Origin: Icerya purchasi | Taxonomy: Eukaryota > Arthropoda > Insecta > Hemiptera > Monophlebidae | Assembly: GCA_039619475.1 (NCBI GenBank) | Contig: CM077115.1 | Span: 142,981,774 to 143,045,773 of the forward strand | Length of the DNA stretch: 64,000 bases | Direction of reading: 5' to 3' | Shown here: in pieces, positions 46,601 to 57,852 of the stretch | Layout: the number at the start of each line of letters is the position of its first letter | Numbering within the stretch: the first letter of the stretch is position 1 | The notes under the pieces: generated by a model | Seen by the model: the letters and a program-made list of their open reading frames with translations, nothing else | Told to the model about the DNA's origin: nothing | Databases searched by the model: none | Translations under genes and position numbers: made by a program

Positions 46601-48020
46601 AAAAATAAATTAAAATTACATGTGGCACAAGTTAAATATTTAAAAGATAATTTTATTGTTTCAAGACGAAAAATATTTAAAAAGAAAAAGAAAAAACGAA
46701 CTGATTTGGTAACAACATGAAATCACTCCTGTACGTGTAGAGTAACCTGCATTATTATGACACCGTAAATGTGAAAGAAAAAAACTAAATCGGATTTTTA
46801 GGCAAAAAAATCTTCAAAGGCACGCGCGCGCATATTCGATATAAATAGAGTTTTTATAATAAATCGATTATTACGCTTACTCGATACGTTGGACGAATAG
46901 AAACTCTTTCTTCCATTAATGTATTAACCGAATTATTTTTGAAATTGACGTATTATGCCCCGGCTATGTAATAAGTTGATCCGGCAGACTTTAACCTTTC
47001 GGAGCCTTTTATAAATTTATGCAAATTACGGAATCACTTTATGGGCTACTACTAGCAGCTACTATCGACTCTTAATAAAGAAATCGAAATAGACTTGCCG
47101 CGTCGGTCGTTTTATCCTGCTTACAGTATAACACGGCATTTCTAAAATATATATTGACGTAGACTCCTTTGTAAAACTTTTAATGCACTTAACATCGTAA
47201 AAACCTTTGAAGCTGCATGAGACACGGAACGTACACTCAGCTTAATTTTACACGTTTCGCCTGCAGTTGATTATTCGTCGTAATACGAAGCGAATAATAG
47301 CTCTTAATAACTTTTATCTTTAATAAACAAAAATCGAATGACTGACTGTTCGTTTAGTATAATCAATGGCCGAACTTTTAAAGTAATTTTAAATTAATAA
47401 CACCGTTGTTCGCCTCCTCGTTAATAACTCGTTGCGTACTGCTGCGTTCTCGTACAATATCAGGCGCGCCAGTGGAATCATACGTTTTTAACTTTTGCGC
47501 AACAATCTTATATAACATTAAATAATAATCGAGAATTATCCAGCTGATTCCGAAACTCTAATTTCGTTCAAATTCGATCTATCTGTTGGAGAACGAAGCG
47601 AATTTCAATTTCGAACTATAACTGGCGAGCTTGGAAATTGTTTCATTTCAGAAACGTATCAATTTATCAATTATCGTTCATTACATTCCAGACATGTACA
47701 AAATAGGTTCAAATAAAGTTTCATTTATTCGATGTTCCATAATGAAACTAAATAACAAACTTATGTAAGAAAAAATTCCCTGTTTTAATTACAAGTATTT
47801 TAACAAAAACAAAAAAAAAAAAAAGCATAAAATAAAACAATTATATTTTAAAATAAATCCAGTTCTCCGATAATTATTTTATTTTGTACGTTTTTGTGTT
47901 TATAATGTATTTTTGTAAAGTTTTCGTTTATGTTACCCCTTTAATGTAATTATTATCCATTTATTTTTTTTTTTGAAGTGAAATTTCTTATCGCACGGTA
48001 GGGAAAAATTTTCATTACGC
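46601..48020. other. AT-rich stretch, nothing recognised
   Basis: No coding, RNA or element signature was recognised. An A run lies at 47810-47824. Confidence 0.45.
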
Positions 48021-48025
48021 GTTAA

Positions 48026-48294
48026 ACGTAAGGTAGGTATGTATTTGTGTGTATGAGTAAGTATGTATAAGTGTTCGAGGATTATAACAGTGAAAACTGC
48101 AACGTTCAATCGTCTGTCGATAAAGTTAGTAAAACTGAAACGAATAATTTAAACGTTGGAGGACGTTCTCGTTCTTATACTAGAAATAGATCCCAAACAT
48201 CGTACAGAAGCGAGAATAACAGTCGCTATCGTTTTTGAAGTGAAAACGTAAGGTAGGTATGTATTTGTGTGTATGTGTAAGTATGTATAAATGT
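48026..48294. repeat. 48-bp direct repeats flanking a short open segment
   Basis: ACGTAAGGTAGGTATGTATT continuing through TGTGTGTATG and GTAAGTATGTATAA occurs at 48026-48072 and again at 48246-48294 with two differences. Between them the plus strand is open as DYNSENCNVQSSVDKVSKTE and then NVGGRSRSYTRNRSQTSYRS to a TGA near 48237. The enclosed segment is preceded by a possible splice acceptor (TTCGAG). No family is recognised. The segment may be an exon-like piece caught in a duplication. Confidence 0.45.
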
Positions 48295-48565
48295 CTGTCT
48301 GGGTCTAGTAGTATACCAAAATGAGTAAATGTACAATTAAGTATTTATACTACGGGACTTCATATAGTATATAGTTTATGAGCATTCTGATATATATATA
48401 TATACATATACATACATGTAATAAGCACGTGTACACACCACTCTATAGAAAGATATTCACGATACAATACATTATATATTTAGTCTGTTAGTGAGTTTTA
48501 AATCATAATTTAAAATATGTATTTTAATTTGTATGAAATAGATTGTCCCTCAGTATATAAGTATA

Positions 48566-48574
48566 TACATATAT

Positions 48575-48620
<46 letters not shown>

Positions 48621-48702
48621 TTATATTTATATTTATATTTATATATTTATATTTATATATTTATATTTATATATTTATATTTATATTTATATTTATATAT
48701 TA
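48566..48702. repeat. (AT)n and (TATATT)n satellite-like run
   Basis: A pure AT dinucleotide run passes into hexameric TATATT / TTTATA repeats for over 100 bp. Confidence 0.95.
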
Positions 48703-49341
48703 TTGCAATAACGATAATAATAAATGTGTTACTTATATATAAAATTAATTTAAAATAAAGCTTTAGTATAGAATTTAATACATATAAGCCAAAGAAGTTT
48801 CACTTCCTCCGCGTATCCACAACGATACACGCATCATAATTTTTTTTTTTAAATAATTTCATCTTATTTTTTTCTTTCTAAAAATCGTTCAATTGTTTCT
48901 GCCATTGGTTCCTTTATTTCAGCTATTTCCAGTCAAATTAACTTTTAATTAGTTAACTCTTCTTCCTTTCGTTTCTGGGTGAGAAGGGGTCCTTAATTGA
49001 CGAGCCCAAAAAAAAAAAAAAAGAAAAGAGAATTTTTTAAGGGTGGCGCTAATGGTGAAAGGATTTTTATGTCGAAGTAGGTATTTCAAGAAACGGGAAC
49101 TCAAACTGTCAAGTGGGTCGCACGAAGAAGGCCCGAAATTAAGAACACACAAAAACAAAAAAAACAATTTACGAATAAGAATTAATTATGAAGTATAAAT
49201 ACAAATCTCCCCGTATACGTTAATGCATTTTAGTTAATTCCAATGTTCGAGATAAATTAATTATATTCAATCAGATTAAATGCGTAATTCCGGACACTAT
49301 GCAATAATTTTTTCAGTTCGGTCGTTTTCTCGAAAACGAGA
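48703..49341. other. unassigned stretch
   Basis: The minus-strand frame at 48949-49167 has no domain. An A-run of about 16 bp lies at 49008-49023. Nothing else supportable. Confidence 0.4.
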
Positions 49342-49349
49342 ATCTGTCC

Positions 49350-51211
49350 CAGTGACGAGGCAAGACCTAAATTTTATGCGGGCAAGGTACATTTTGCAAG
49401 GTCCTCCCTCCGGTAACGCAAGAAGACGGATTTGATAAAATAAAAAACAGTTGCGACTGTCCAATTTTTATTCTTAAAAATGAAAATTCTTTGACAAAAA
49501 TAAAAGAAATGAATTAAAGAAACAGAAATTCCCTACTTTCAGCCTTACTGAATAATTCCTTGATAATACTATCGTCTTAGATATCTGCTTCAATAGCTAA
49601 AACTGCAAAAGCTGAAAGTCTTTCCTTACCCCCGTTGTGTTTCTTAAATAATTTTTAATTAGTTTTAATTTTGAAAAGCTCCTTTCAGCGGACGCTGTAC
49701 ATTGTTAGCCAAATTCGAACGACAATATATGGGTAACTTTCTTTCAAGCTATTTTCTGTTATGTATTGGAGCAGATGTTTCGTATCTTTAATGAAGTTGA
49801 GTAAATTTGGGAGAGCATTGCTATTAATTCTTCACACAATTCGTAACATTAGAAGTCGCTACTCTCATCTTCTTGCAGGGCAGTGCGTAAATCTCGACAG
49901 CTCTTTTTTTAATAATTGCTAAACCAAAATTTTTAAGATATTATTTAAAAGAAATAAATCTTGAATCCATATACTGCTTATTATAGAAATCCATGGTGTT
50001 CAAAAAAAAAATCTGTTTTTTATACCGGCTTTTGGGGAGACTGTACAGGTTGATGATCGTAGCGCCTTCATAATCGAACATCCTTTTCTTCGTTTTGACT
50101 ACCCTTTTATTTTTAAGGTCTTTCGGTAGATCATAACTGCTTTTCTCAATAAATTGACGAGCATCAGACACAAGCATTTTTCGAATCTAGTTTGTCGTTG
50201 ACCCAGTTACAAAATGCACGCAAATATTCAAGGCTTAAATGGACACAAGTACAAATTTCCATAATTTGGTTTGATATTAACTCGCTAAACTAAGCGCATT
50301 TGCGGTTTATGTAAGTTAATTTAATGAAATATTGCCTGTAAATTTAAGAAATAAATTTGGATTTTTTTTTTTTGAATAATGTCATAGCATGCATGTAATG
50401 ATATGATATAAATTCTAAACTGAGCATTTCGTTTAAAATCGAATCACAATATAACTGAATGTACCAGATTGATTGCAATAATACGACGCCTTTTCACTGC
50501 TTCGATTCTGCTTTCGCACCACCTTGTATATGATAAAGGCTTCGTAGTAAGCTTTAATTTTGATTAATTTTGCCGGAACTTGAAAATAGCAAATAAATTT
50601 TCCGAATAAAACCAAAAAGAGGTTTTTGCTGCCACAGAAGAATTAGCTGCGTCTCTACCAACGGCATCAGATTCCAGCTATGACAACCACGAGGTGTAGT
50701 AAAAAATTCCCTGAAATTAATATTTAATATTCGAGTTTTAACTCCACAATTTATGCCTGCCATATATTTTTGCACCATTGTCGTATCCTTGGCCATGACA
50801 GTTGTAAATATTAAAGCCAATTTTTTCGAGCTTTCCCGGTAGTATATTGAATTAGTTAAATATTCTCCAATCGTTTCGGTGACAGCAAGAAATACGATAA
50901 AGTTTTCTTCTATTGTGATCTTTTTGTTTTTGATTAGTTTACTCACGATCATTAATCGACGACTGACAAAGTAACACTCAAATTTGACATGTCGCGACAT
51001 CTGTCTATTGTACTTAATTAAAATTAAACTAAAAAAAAAAAAAAAAAAGTTTGACAGTTTGAAGAGTTGTTAATTATACTTATCGTTTTATGGCGAGCAA
51101 AATTTTTTCGTCGCGGTTATGGCTTTTAAGTACCTAGTGCATAAACCTTTCAGGCGCGAGCACCCTTGGACCGCGAGGCCGTAGGCTCGTCCACGCCTTA
51201 CGCCGCCACTG
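49350..51211 (-). mobile_element. hAT transposon, 1.86 kb, with termini and target duplication
   Basis: The left end reads CAGTGACGAGGCAAGAC and the right end, reversed, CAGTGGCGGCGTAAGGC. Flanking octamers are ATCTGTCC (49342-49349) and ATCTGCCC (51212-51219), 7 of 8 identical. The minus strand encodes a hAT transposase relic ending at the left terminus. At under 2 kb it is shorter than autonomous relatives of the ZMYM/DUF4371-hAT kind, and the N-terminal zinc finger is missing, so an internal or N-terminal deletion is inferred. Confidence 0.82.
49560..51000 (-). pseudogene. hAT transposase relic (DUF4371/ZMYM-like, with hATC dimerisation end)
   Basis: The frame at 50554-51000 reads KKITIEENFIVFLAVTETIG, then MAKDTTMVQKYMAGINCGVK and TRILNINFREFFTTPRGCHSWNL followed by FGFIRKIYLLFSSSGK. 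These correspond to the family's GQGYDNGANM (heavily mutated), GVQARI-LNP and CHSLNL motifs. The frame at 49941-50177 has FDYEG and FFLNTMDFYNKQYMDSRF, the region before the hATC domain. At about 49700-49570 ASAERSFSKLKLIKNYLRNT and, one frame over, ERLSAFAVLAIEADI form the C-terminal dimerisation domain. At least three frame changes are needed to connect the parts. The catalytic Asp in the YDN position is lost. Confidence 0.85.
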
Positions 51212-51641
51212 ATCTGCCCCATGGTATTTTCACATCCGTCATAATACGTTTGACAAGGGGATCTAACACGATCGCACAAAACCGAATTTGACATAAATAT
51301 CGGCCGAAATTTTTTGACGTAATTTCCCGACGTGTGCAGTTCGAATTTGTTCGAACATTTAGATTATAAACAATTTAGAATTTTAGATTGTTCTACGTGT
51401 AAAATTCATTAAAACAACCTAACTAAAAACCGACTGTTTCGAAATTTTATCTTGGCCGTGCTGGCAAATAAATTTTAAATTGTTTCACGTATAATTATAA
51501 TATACGTCTATTACAAATAGCTCAGACAAACTTTCGTATATCATTGGCGTGTCATCGCCGTCATGCCTTTTGCTACAAACTGCTGAACATTTCACGGTTA
51601 CTACTACTGATCACTTAAGTATATATATATATATATATATA

Positions 51642-52003
51642 TGCATCGGCCATTTTGGCCTCGAAAGGGGCTGTGTCCCTTGACCCCTCTTGCTTTCATT
51701 TCTGTCCCTTTCTCTTCTATACTTTGTATAAAATGATCAAAATTTACAACCGTAATTCTTACTGGCATCAACACAAAAAGAAAAATAACATGATCACAAA
51801 AATCCTATCCTGACATTTAACTTACATCATATAAAATTGACATTTTTTCGTTACATTTTTCGTTACATATTTCGTTACATAAAATTTAGACATTTTTTAA
51901 ATAACAATAACAAAAATCCTATAAAAGATAACAAACGTTACATAAAATTGGGGGCATTTTTTCTAATGCGGGGTAGTCTAAGAATTACGTTGTAATTAAT
52001 ATA
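51642..52003. repeat. GGCCATTTTGGCC-family dispersed repeat, copy 2
   Basis: Begins GCATCGGCCATTTTGGCCTC after an (AT)n run (51619-51642) and ends AAGAATTACGTTGTAATTAA. Relative to copy 1 it has a small internal duplication of a TTTTTCGTTACAT block (about 51843-51870). Confidence 0.8.
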
Positions 52004-53379
52004 TGTAGTGGTGGCTCTTTATCGCCATCTCATGCGGCGTTGTAATGTGATCGCGATAGAAAGGAATTACTGCAGAAATACAAAATGCCTCTGCAGACCA
52101 TAATAGTGTCACTAGGCGATCAAAGTTTGAACTACATTTTTTACATAGTAGTATAATTTTTGCGCGTTTTGCGTGTTCATTATTGTTAAGTTTAATTGTA
52201 AGTTTTTCGATGAAACCAACAAATCAAATAAACTACTTTCGCATCGGTACAGAGAAAATAATTTCAAAGAAATTACACATACGTAAGTATTGTAATTAAA
52301 ATATCGTTTAAGGAAACTCTCGGACAGCCGATTAGTCCGAAAAATTCGAAAACCATCAAGACAATATAATACGGAATCTGAAACTTGTTAAAAAATCACG
52401 CTCAAAAATTCACGCTCAAAAATTCACACCTCCCTATTCAATAACTAATGCGAATTTTGAAATAGATGACGAAAATTAAAAACTTTTCGTAACATGACAG
52501 CATTTTTACGGTACCGGAATAATGTAATCCCCTGTCCCGCTATCACTTTAGTCGAAAACAATAAAAAAAGTACTTTTTCATTTTTAAACATGTACATAAA
52601 AGAAAGCTTTTAGAAAAGAATATCTCGGCTATTGAATGAACGAACTCCACAGCTCTATGGTAATCAGTTTTCCGATCGACAAATGCTCATACTGCCGCTG
52701 GGTAGCTGAGCATAAAAATTAAAATAATATACATAATCGTCAATTATGGTCTTAGTAGCGGTGTGATGTAAAAAAAAAAAAAGAAAATACAACTATATTG
52801 TCGATATTGGAACATTAAATTTCGGTCCTTAGAAAAATTTCATAATCTAGAAAAATTAACTTTTTTCCAACCGTGTTGCAACTTCGATGAAGCGTTTGCC
52901 CATTTTTTTGAAGAACAAAATCATATTTCAATAAGGCTTATATGATCGCAAATCGTATGAATCCCCCCTCCTCCGTTATGTCATATGAAATCAATTTTGT
53001 ATTATTACCGGAGAATATATTTTTTATTTTTTCGAAAACTTCTACTCCATCTTTGACACGGTGTACTTTAAATCGATAATGCTTTTTTATTTAACTTTGG
53101 TTATTAATTTAGCTAATTTATATGCCGGGGCAGTTGTATAATTTATTAACGGTCTTCGTAATTTTTTACGATATTTGTGTTTGTTTCGAAGTACATTCTG
53201 TTTTAATGATATATCTCTATGTTCGTTTATTTCAATAATTCAAAATCGACTCTGACTTTTGAAATTTGCCCGATTAACTCACATTTCCATCGATTTAATA
53301 TACTGACTTTGTATTTTAAATTAATCACCTTCCAGCTTTCTAGTTTCAAAAAACAATTTTTGATTTATGATTAAACATG
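52004..53379. other. unassigned stretch
   Basis: Nothing certain. The part at 52300-52570 (CCGATTAGTCCGAAAAATTC ... TATAATACGGAATCTGAAAC ... AAAAATCACGCTC) weakly resembles the GACCCGGC-family segment at 13240-13360 and 24290-24370, and could be a distant member. Confidence 0.35.
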
Positions 53380-53396
53380 TTACCCCACCTGAGCTA

Positions 53397-53663
53397 TAGG
53401 TAGCGTGGTAGCCCAGTGATTAGGGCGCTTGGCTACTAAACCGTATAGGACACGGGTCGAGACTTGTCTCGTTCCAGAATCAAGTCGCTCCAAGGTTTAT
53501 CGAGTCTGAAATTAATTAGGTACCAGAGAAATCTCGGAAAGTAAAGGCTGTCGAGAGAAAAGAAATGACCCCAGTATTCTCCATTAGGCTCAGTACCATT
53601 ATGAAAAGCTTAACTTCACAATCCCCGACGCTCTGTCAAGAGTATGGGGGGCTGACTTCACTT
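53397..53663 (+). mobile_element. tRNA-derived SINE with target duplication
   Basis: The head carries RNA polymerase III promoter boxes: A-box-like GTAGCCCAGTGATTAGGGCG at about 53407-53426 and B-box-like GGGTCGAGACT at 53454-53464, with tRNA-like spacing (TTGGCTACTAAACCGTATAGG between). About 200 bp of unrelated body follows. Imperfect direct repeats TTACCCCACCTGAGCTA (53380-53396) and TTACCACCTGAGTTA (53664-53678) flank it, as expected of a LINE-mobilised SINE. No functional tRNA: the cloverleaf is not maintained. Confidence 0.78.
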
Positions 53664-53678
53664 TTACCACCTGAGTTA

Positions 53679-55490
53679 CGTTACAAAATTGTAACTTTAC
53701 AACGGCCCGGTAGAATCCCGGCAAAAGTCATTCGAGTATTTTAAAAATATTCATCGCTGTTTTAAAAGTAAAACTGTCGACATACACCGATAATTGCGTG
53801 TTAATAATAACATAGAACTTGAACATTAAATTATATGAAAAATTTTAATGTATTTGACTAAAATCAGGAACTTGTAAATAAAGAAAAATGTTAACGCTCG
53901 TTGTGTCAGGTGGTAGATTTAATCATAAATAAAAATTCTCTTGAAACTAAAGAGCTAAAAAATTAAAAAGAAATACGTATGGAAAAGTGTTAATCGAAAA
54001 ACATAAAATTATACACCTGGTACGTTGAAAATACTCTAATTATATTTGGTGAGAACAAAAGTGAAACTGAAATTGACACCTTAAATGATTTAAATAACAA
54101 AATATCAAAATAAATTTTTTCGACATAACTGTCCGGTAAAACTGAAGAAAATAAATTGGTATTTAATATATTCAGAAAACAAACAACCACTGACTATATA
54201 TAATTAATACATTTCTAATCGTCCCAACCTGCATAATGTGAAAAACAAGTATGTTACATTTCAAGAGGAATTGACGCGCCATTTCACCGAGCTGGATTTG
54301 GTAAGAATACATTGTCTCCTGCACAGGATGCGCCTTGGGGTCAAAAAAATCTTTGCACCTATTTCCGCATATTCGAAGAAACTTACAGCCGTGAACAGAT
54401 CATATTAACGAGCAACTACTCCACTGACGCGCATGCCAGCTAATTTGATGACGCTAGATGAGTCTGTGAATCCGGCGGAATGAGGAGAAATAGGCGACTG
54501 AGTGTTATGTCTGTGAAGCAAATGTCGTAAGTGAAGTCTGAAGAGCATGTAACTACGAGTCCCTATATGCACTATATTTCATGAGTGAAAAATCTGGAGG
54601 GAGAAAAGTCCGAATTATCTTACGCTCCTGATATAAATGTTGCGTCATCTTAAAGTGAACGTTAAACAAATACTGATTTTGTGATAACGCAATCATTTCT
54701 TAGCAATCAAGTCGGCATACAGCATGTTTTCTATATACTTGACTTTAATTCGCCTTTTATCATTGTCTTTACTCTAATGTCCTGAAATGTTTACACTAAG
54801 CAGTGCCTGAATATGTCTTTTTATTCTATGTTTTTTTTTGTTTTTTTTTTCAAATATCTTTTTATTCTATGTAAATCTGAAATTAAAATTAAAAATTTAT
54901 AAAAATAAATTCCTTTAACATTTCGGTTCTAAATGTTGCGTTTGAAATGTTTCTAACACTCTTCAAAAAATTTTTGGGACATTTCTTCTAATTGGGGGTA
55001 ACCTAAGAATTACGTTGTAATTAAAAGAGAACATCTGAAAATATTTCAATGGCATAACGATTATTAACATACCGATGAAACCGCTAGGTCTATTTGACAC
55101 ATAATAAGACTATATACTGATGTTGTATAAAAATACATTGAAAAATTCAAATTTTTGAAAGTGAAGAAGGGAGTTTAATTGAGAAAATCGCTTTTTAATA
55201 ATAATCATGCTACAGTTGAAACCATTTACACCGGATAATTAAAATTTTACATGAACATTACTTATGTACTAAAGATGTCAAATAAGAACGATTTTTTGAA
55301 AATTCAAACTTTAAGGGCTGAAAAGGGGTTAAAACCCTTTTTCCAAAAATTACATAAACTAACAGCACGTAAAGAGCTTTTTCGTGGTTCATATTAACAT
55401 CGAAATCGACACCACGTCAACTTTAACGCATCTATTTAACGTTTCGAACACGTTTACACGATCCATCATCAGAAACTAAACTACAATCTA
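53679..55490. other. unassigned stretch with one coding-like run
   Basis: On the plus strand at about 54240-54410 an open run reads KYVTFQEELTRHFTELDLVR then IHCLLHRMRLGVKKIFAPIS. Its composition is protein-like and a GTAAGA donor-like site lies inside. Family not recognised. A 3' fragment of the GGCCATTTTGGCC-family lies at 54972-55024. The minus-strand frame at 53990-54190 has no domain. Confidence 0.35.
54972..55024. repeat. GGCCATTTTGGCC-family, 3' end fragment
   Basis: TTTTTGGGACATTTCTTCTA continuing with ATTGGGGGTAACC and TAAGAATTACGTTGTAATTA matches the last 55 bp of the copies ending at 44345 and 52003. Confidence 0.7.
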
Positions 55491-55509
55491 ACTCGCTCGT
55501 TTCAGCCGA

Positions 55510-56275
55510 CTACAACTCTTCGTAAATTATACCTTTTTTTCCTTTTAGAAGGATCGCTATCATTATTTCTACTGTCATACTTGTGTATGCGTTAATTCTA
55601 CCACTAATCATTTCTAGGTTTTCTGTAATTGGCTTGTCATTAATAATTGTTGAATTGGGACTTTCCCCAGTGGTTTCCGACATAACAGTACTTTTTATAG
55701 AATTTTTCTTGTTTTTCCTATCAATTATGCTTTTTTTCAGAAAAAAACTAACAACCGGTTTATATGCCGAACTAAGCTGCGCATCCTCCTCTCTATCAAA
55801 AGTTTCCATTAATTTCGATTTCAATGGCTTCTCTAACCACCACCCTGTTTTTAAACTTATCCATCTTCGCCAAATTTACTGTTTCGTCAAATTTCAGTAT
55901 ATGACCCCAGGGGCAGGCCCGTGCCCAGAATTTTGGAAAGGAGGGGGTTTTGAAAATTTTCTTCGCATATTTATTTTATAAATAAAAATACATTTTTCAC
56001 TAATATTCATGCTATTAATAATTTCCATCATTTTGATTTATATATTAATAATTTAAATAAACGAATTACTGTATAAATATTAATAAAAATTACATATGTT
56101 ATTGATTACACTCGTAACAAAAAATTGTGCATAAAATATTAATGAAGTACCTAAACTATTTCAATTCTCATGGGGGGGGTTTAACCCCTAAAACCCATCC
56201 CGTGGACACGGCCTTGCCCAGGGGGACTGTTTCATGTTCGGCCAACACTGATTTTTCCACGTTTCAGTAGAAATG
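55510..56275 (-). pseudogene. Penelope-like element (GIY-YIG C-terminal part), split by a hAT MITE
   Basis: Reading the minus strand across the MITE, KSVLAEHETVPLG precedes it and HILKFDETVNLAKMDKFKN then RVVVREAIEIEINGNF follow. After a frameshift comes the open frame at 55510-55824 (DREEDAQLSSAYKPVVSFFL onward). The S-x-L-AEH, F-E/D-T and R-EAIEIE sequence is the end of the GIY-YIG endonuclease region in Penelope-like retroelements, which cuts target DNA; the Glu in the EAIEIE motif is retained. Similarity begins at about 56275, so the copy is strongly 5'-truncated and has no reverse transcriptase. The remaining C-terminal 70 residues are hydrophilic and unassigned. Confidence 0.72.
55914..56216. 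mobile_element. non-autonomous hAT-type MITE (intact copy of the 20186-20592 family)
   Basis: Ends read CAGGCCCGTGCCCAG and, reversed, CAAGGCCGTGTCCACGG. A perfect 8-bp duplication CCCAGGGG lies on both sides (55906-55913 and 56217-56224). It is inserted within the Penelope-like coding relic between codons for Pro-Leu-Gly and His. Subterminal GGAGGGGGTTT and its partner GGGGGGGTTTAACCCC give extra inverted similarity. Confidence 0.92.
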
Positions 56276-56289
56276 GGTTAAAAAATTAT

Positions 56290-57650
56290 AGTTTTGCATT
56301 AATATTTCTCTTATATGGTATACCAAATTGTTTTAAATCCCCTAAAATTTAATTGTATCAAAAGACTTAAGCGCGTTTCTGACGTAAAATAATATTCACG
56401 GTCCAACCGAAACCATTTCCACCGGAGTATATCTGAAAATCCATTTGAACACATACCATATACCGAAAATATCAAATGAAAACGTTTTTTTTTTTTTTTT
56501 TGGGAAATTTTACTTCATGGGCTGAAAAGTGATTAGAAGCTATTTCCAAAAAATAACTAAAGCGTTATATTTTCGTAGTAAGTAGGTTTATTAAGTTATA
56601 ATTTTGATGAAGGTTGTTTTTCATTTTTTTTTTTTTTTAATCTTCGAAATTATAAAGGTGGAGAAGTGTCATAATCTACTTTTAAGAAAATTAAATATTA
56701 ACAACCAGAAAGAAGGTTGTTTGTAACGAAAGATAGTATACGAATATTAGATATTTAACTTGGTTTTATATTGAAGTGGTTTAGTAGTGGCGGATCCAGG
56801 GGGGGGGGGGGGTAGAGGACACTTCCTCTCCAAAGGTTTAAAGCCTCTATAAAAAAATTTGTTATAACAGAGAAACATAATTTATACTATAAAAAATTTG
56901 TATGAATTTTACATCTACGGATTTTAATAACTAATATTTAATACTGTTTTCTGGTAAAACTATTAATGTTACGTTTTTATTCTATTTTAAACACAACTGT
57001 TGTCGATCTTTTGCCATTTTTACTTATTTTTAATTTTTATTTTGTAATTTTAATTTAAAATAGAGTTCAATGAGAAATATATATATCTAAACTTGCTCCC
57101 GAACAAAGAGAATTCGGATTGGATTAACGAAAAAAAAAAATAAAAAATAAATTCTAATAAAAATACTATCTTTCTTACTATTTCTAAACTACCTATTTTA
57201 GTTAGAATTTTATAATTTCGTTTTATTTTTCACCTCCTAAAAAATAAAAATAAATTTAAATTAAAAATTGTAATAATTATATATTTTTAAAACATTTTTA
57301 AATTTCTAAAGAAGTGGTCGTTGCTATTTGATTTTCTTTATGAAAACAATGGGTATTTCTCAAATCTACTGCTTACCGTGGCAGATTTTACGTAATTATA
57401 TAATCCCCCTAAAATGTCCTTACAATCCCCCTTCCGTTAAATGTCCTTCTGGATCCTCCCCTGGGTTTAGAAACTGCAACTGTTTAAAATTCAGATATCC
57501 AATTATTAAGAGGGGACAGCAATATTTCTGCCAAACGATTTATATTGTATCCCAAAAAAGTAAGAAAACTTATACATTTATCAGGATGTTAAATTGTGTT
57601 GTGATTATTTGTTTATTTTAAAAAGAGAATATAGTATCCTCATATAATTG
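56290..57650. other. unassigned stretch with hAT-MITE-like pieces
   Basis: AGTGGCGGATCCAGG followed by a 14-base G run at about 56786-56813 is a typical insect MITE head. A possible partner is CTGGATCCTCCCCTGG at about 57450. A 55-bp block at 57283-57342 (TTTTTAAAACATTTTTAAAT ... GCTATTTGATTTTCTTTA) also occurs at 2181-2236 next to the first pogo element. The frame at 57328-57621 starts in this repeated block and has no domain. Confidence 0.45.
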
Positions 57651-57852
57651 TGTTATTCTTTTTTTTGAACGATTGCACCATGCAGTCAACCATATTTTTA
57701 TTCTGTCTTTCCATATATTCAAATTGCATTCGTCTCTTAATTCCTTCGGTAAAAGTTACCTAGTAAATGACTCATAACAGTTCCTCTTCAACATTATCAA
57801 TTTTATTATTAATCCCTCTTTAGGTCTTATAAAACATAAATTGTCATAGTTC

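Noticed and set aside
51088..51294. 68-codon frame at the right end of the hAT element
   Set aside because: It crosses the element terminus and target duplication, and the GC-rich terminal repeat explains its openness.
53397..53475. Functional tRNA gene
   Set aside because: A/B boxes are present, but the acceptor and anticodon stems do not pair properly, a 200-bp body follows and a target duplication flanks it. It fits a SINE.
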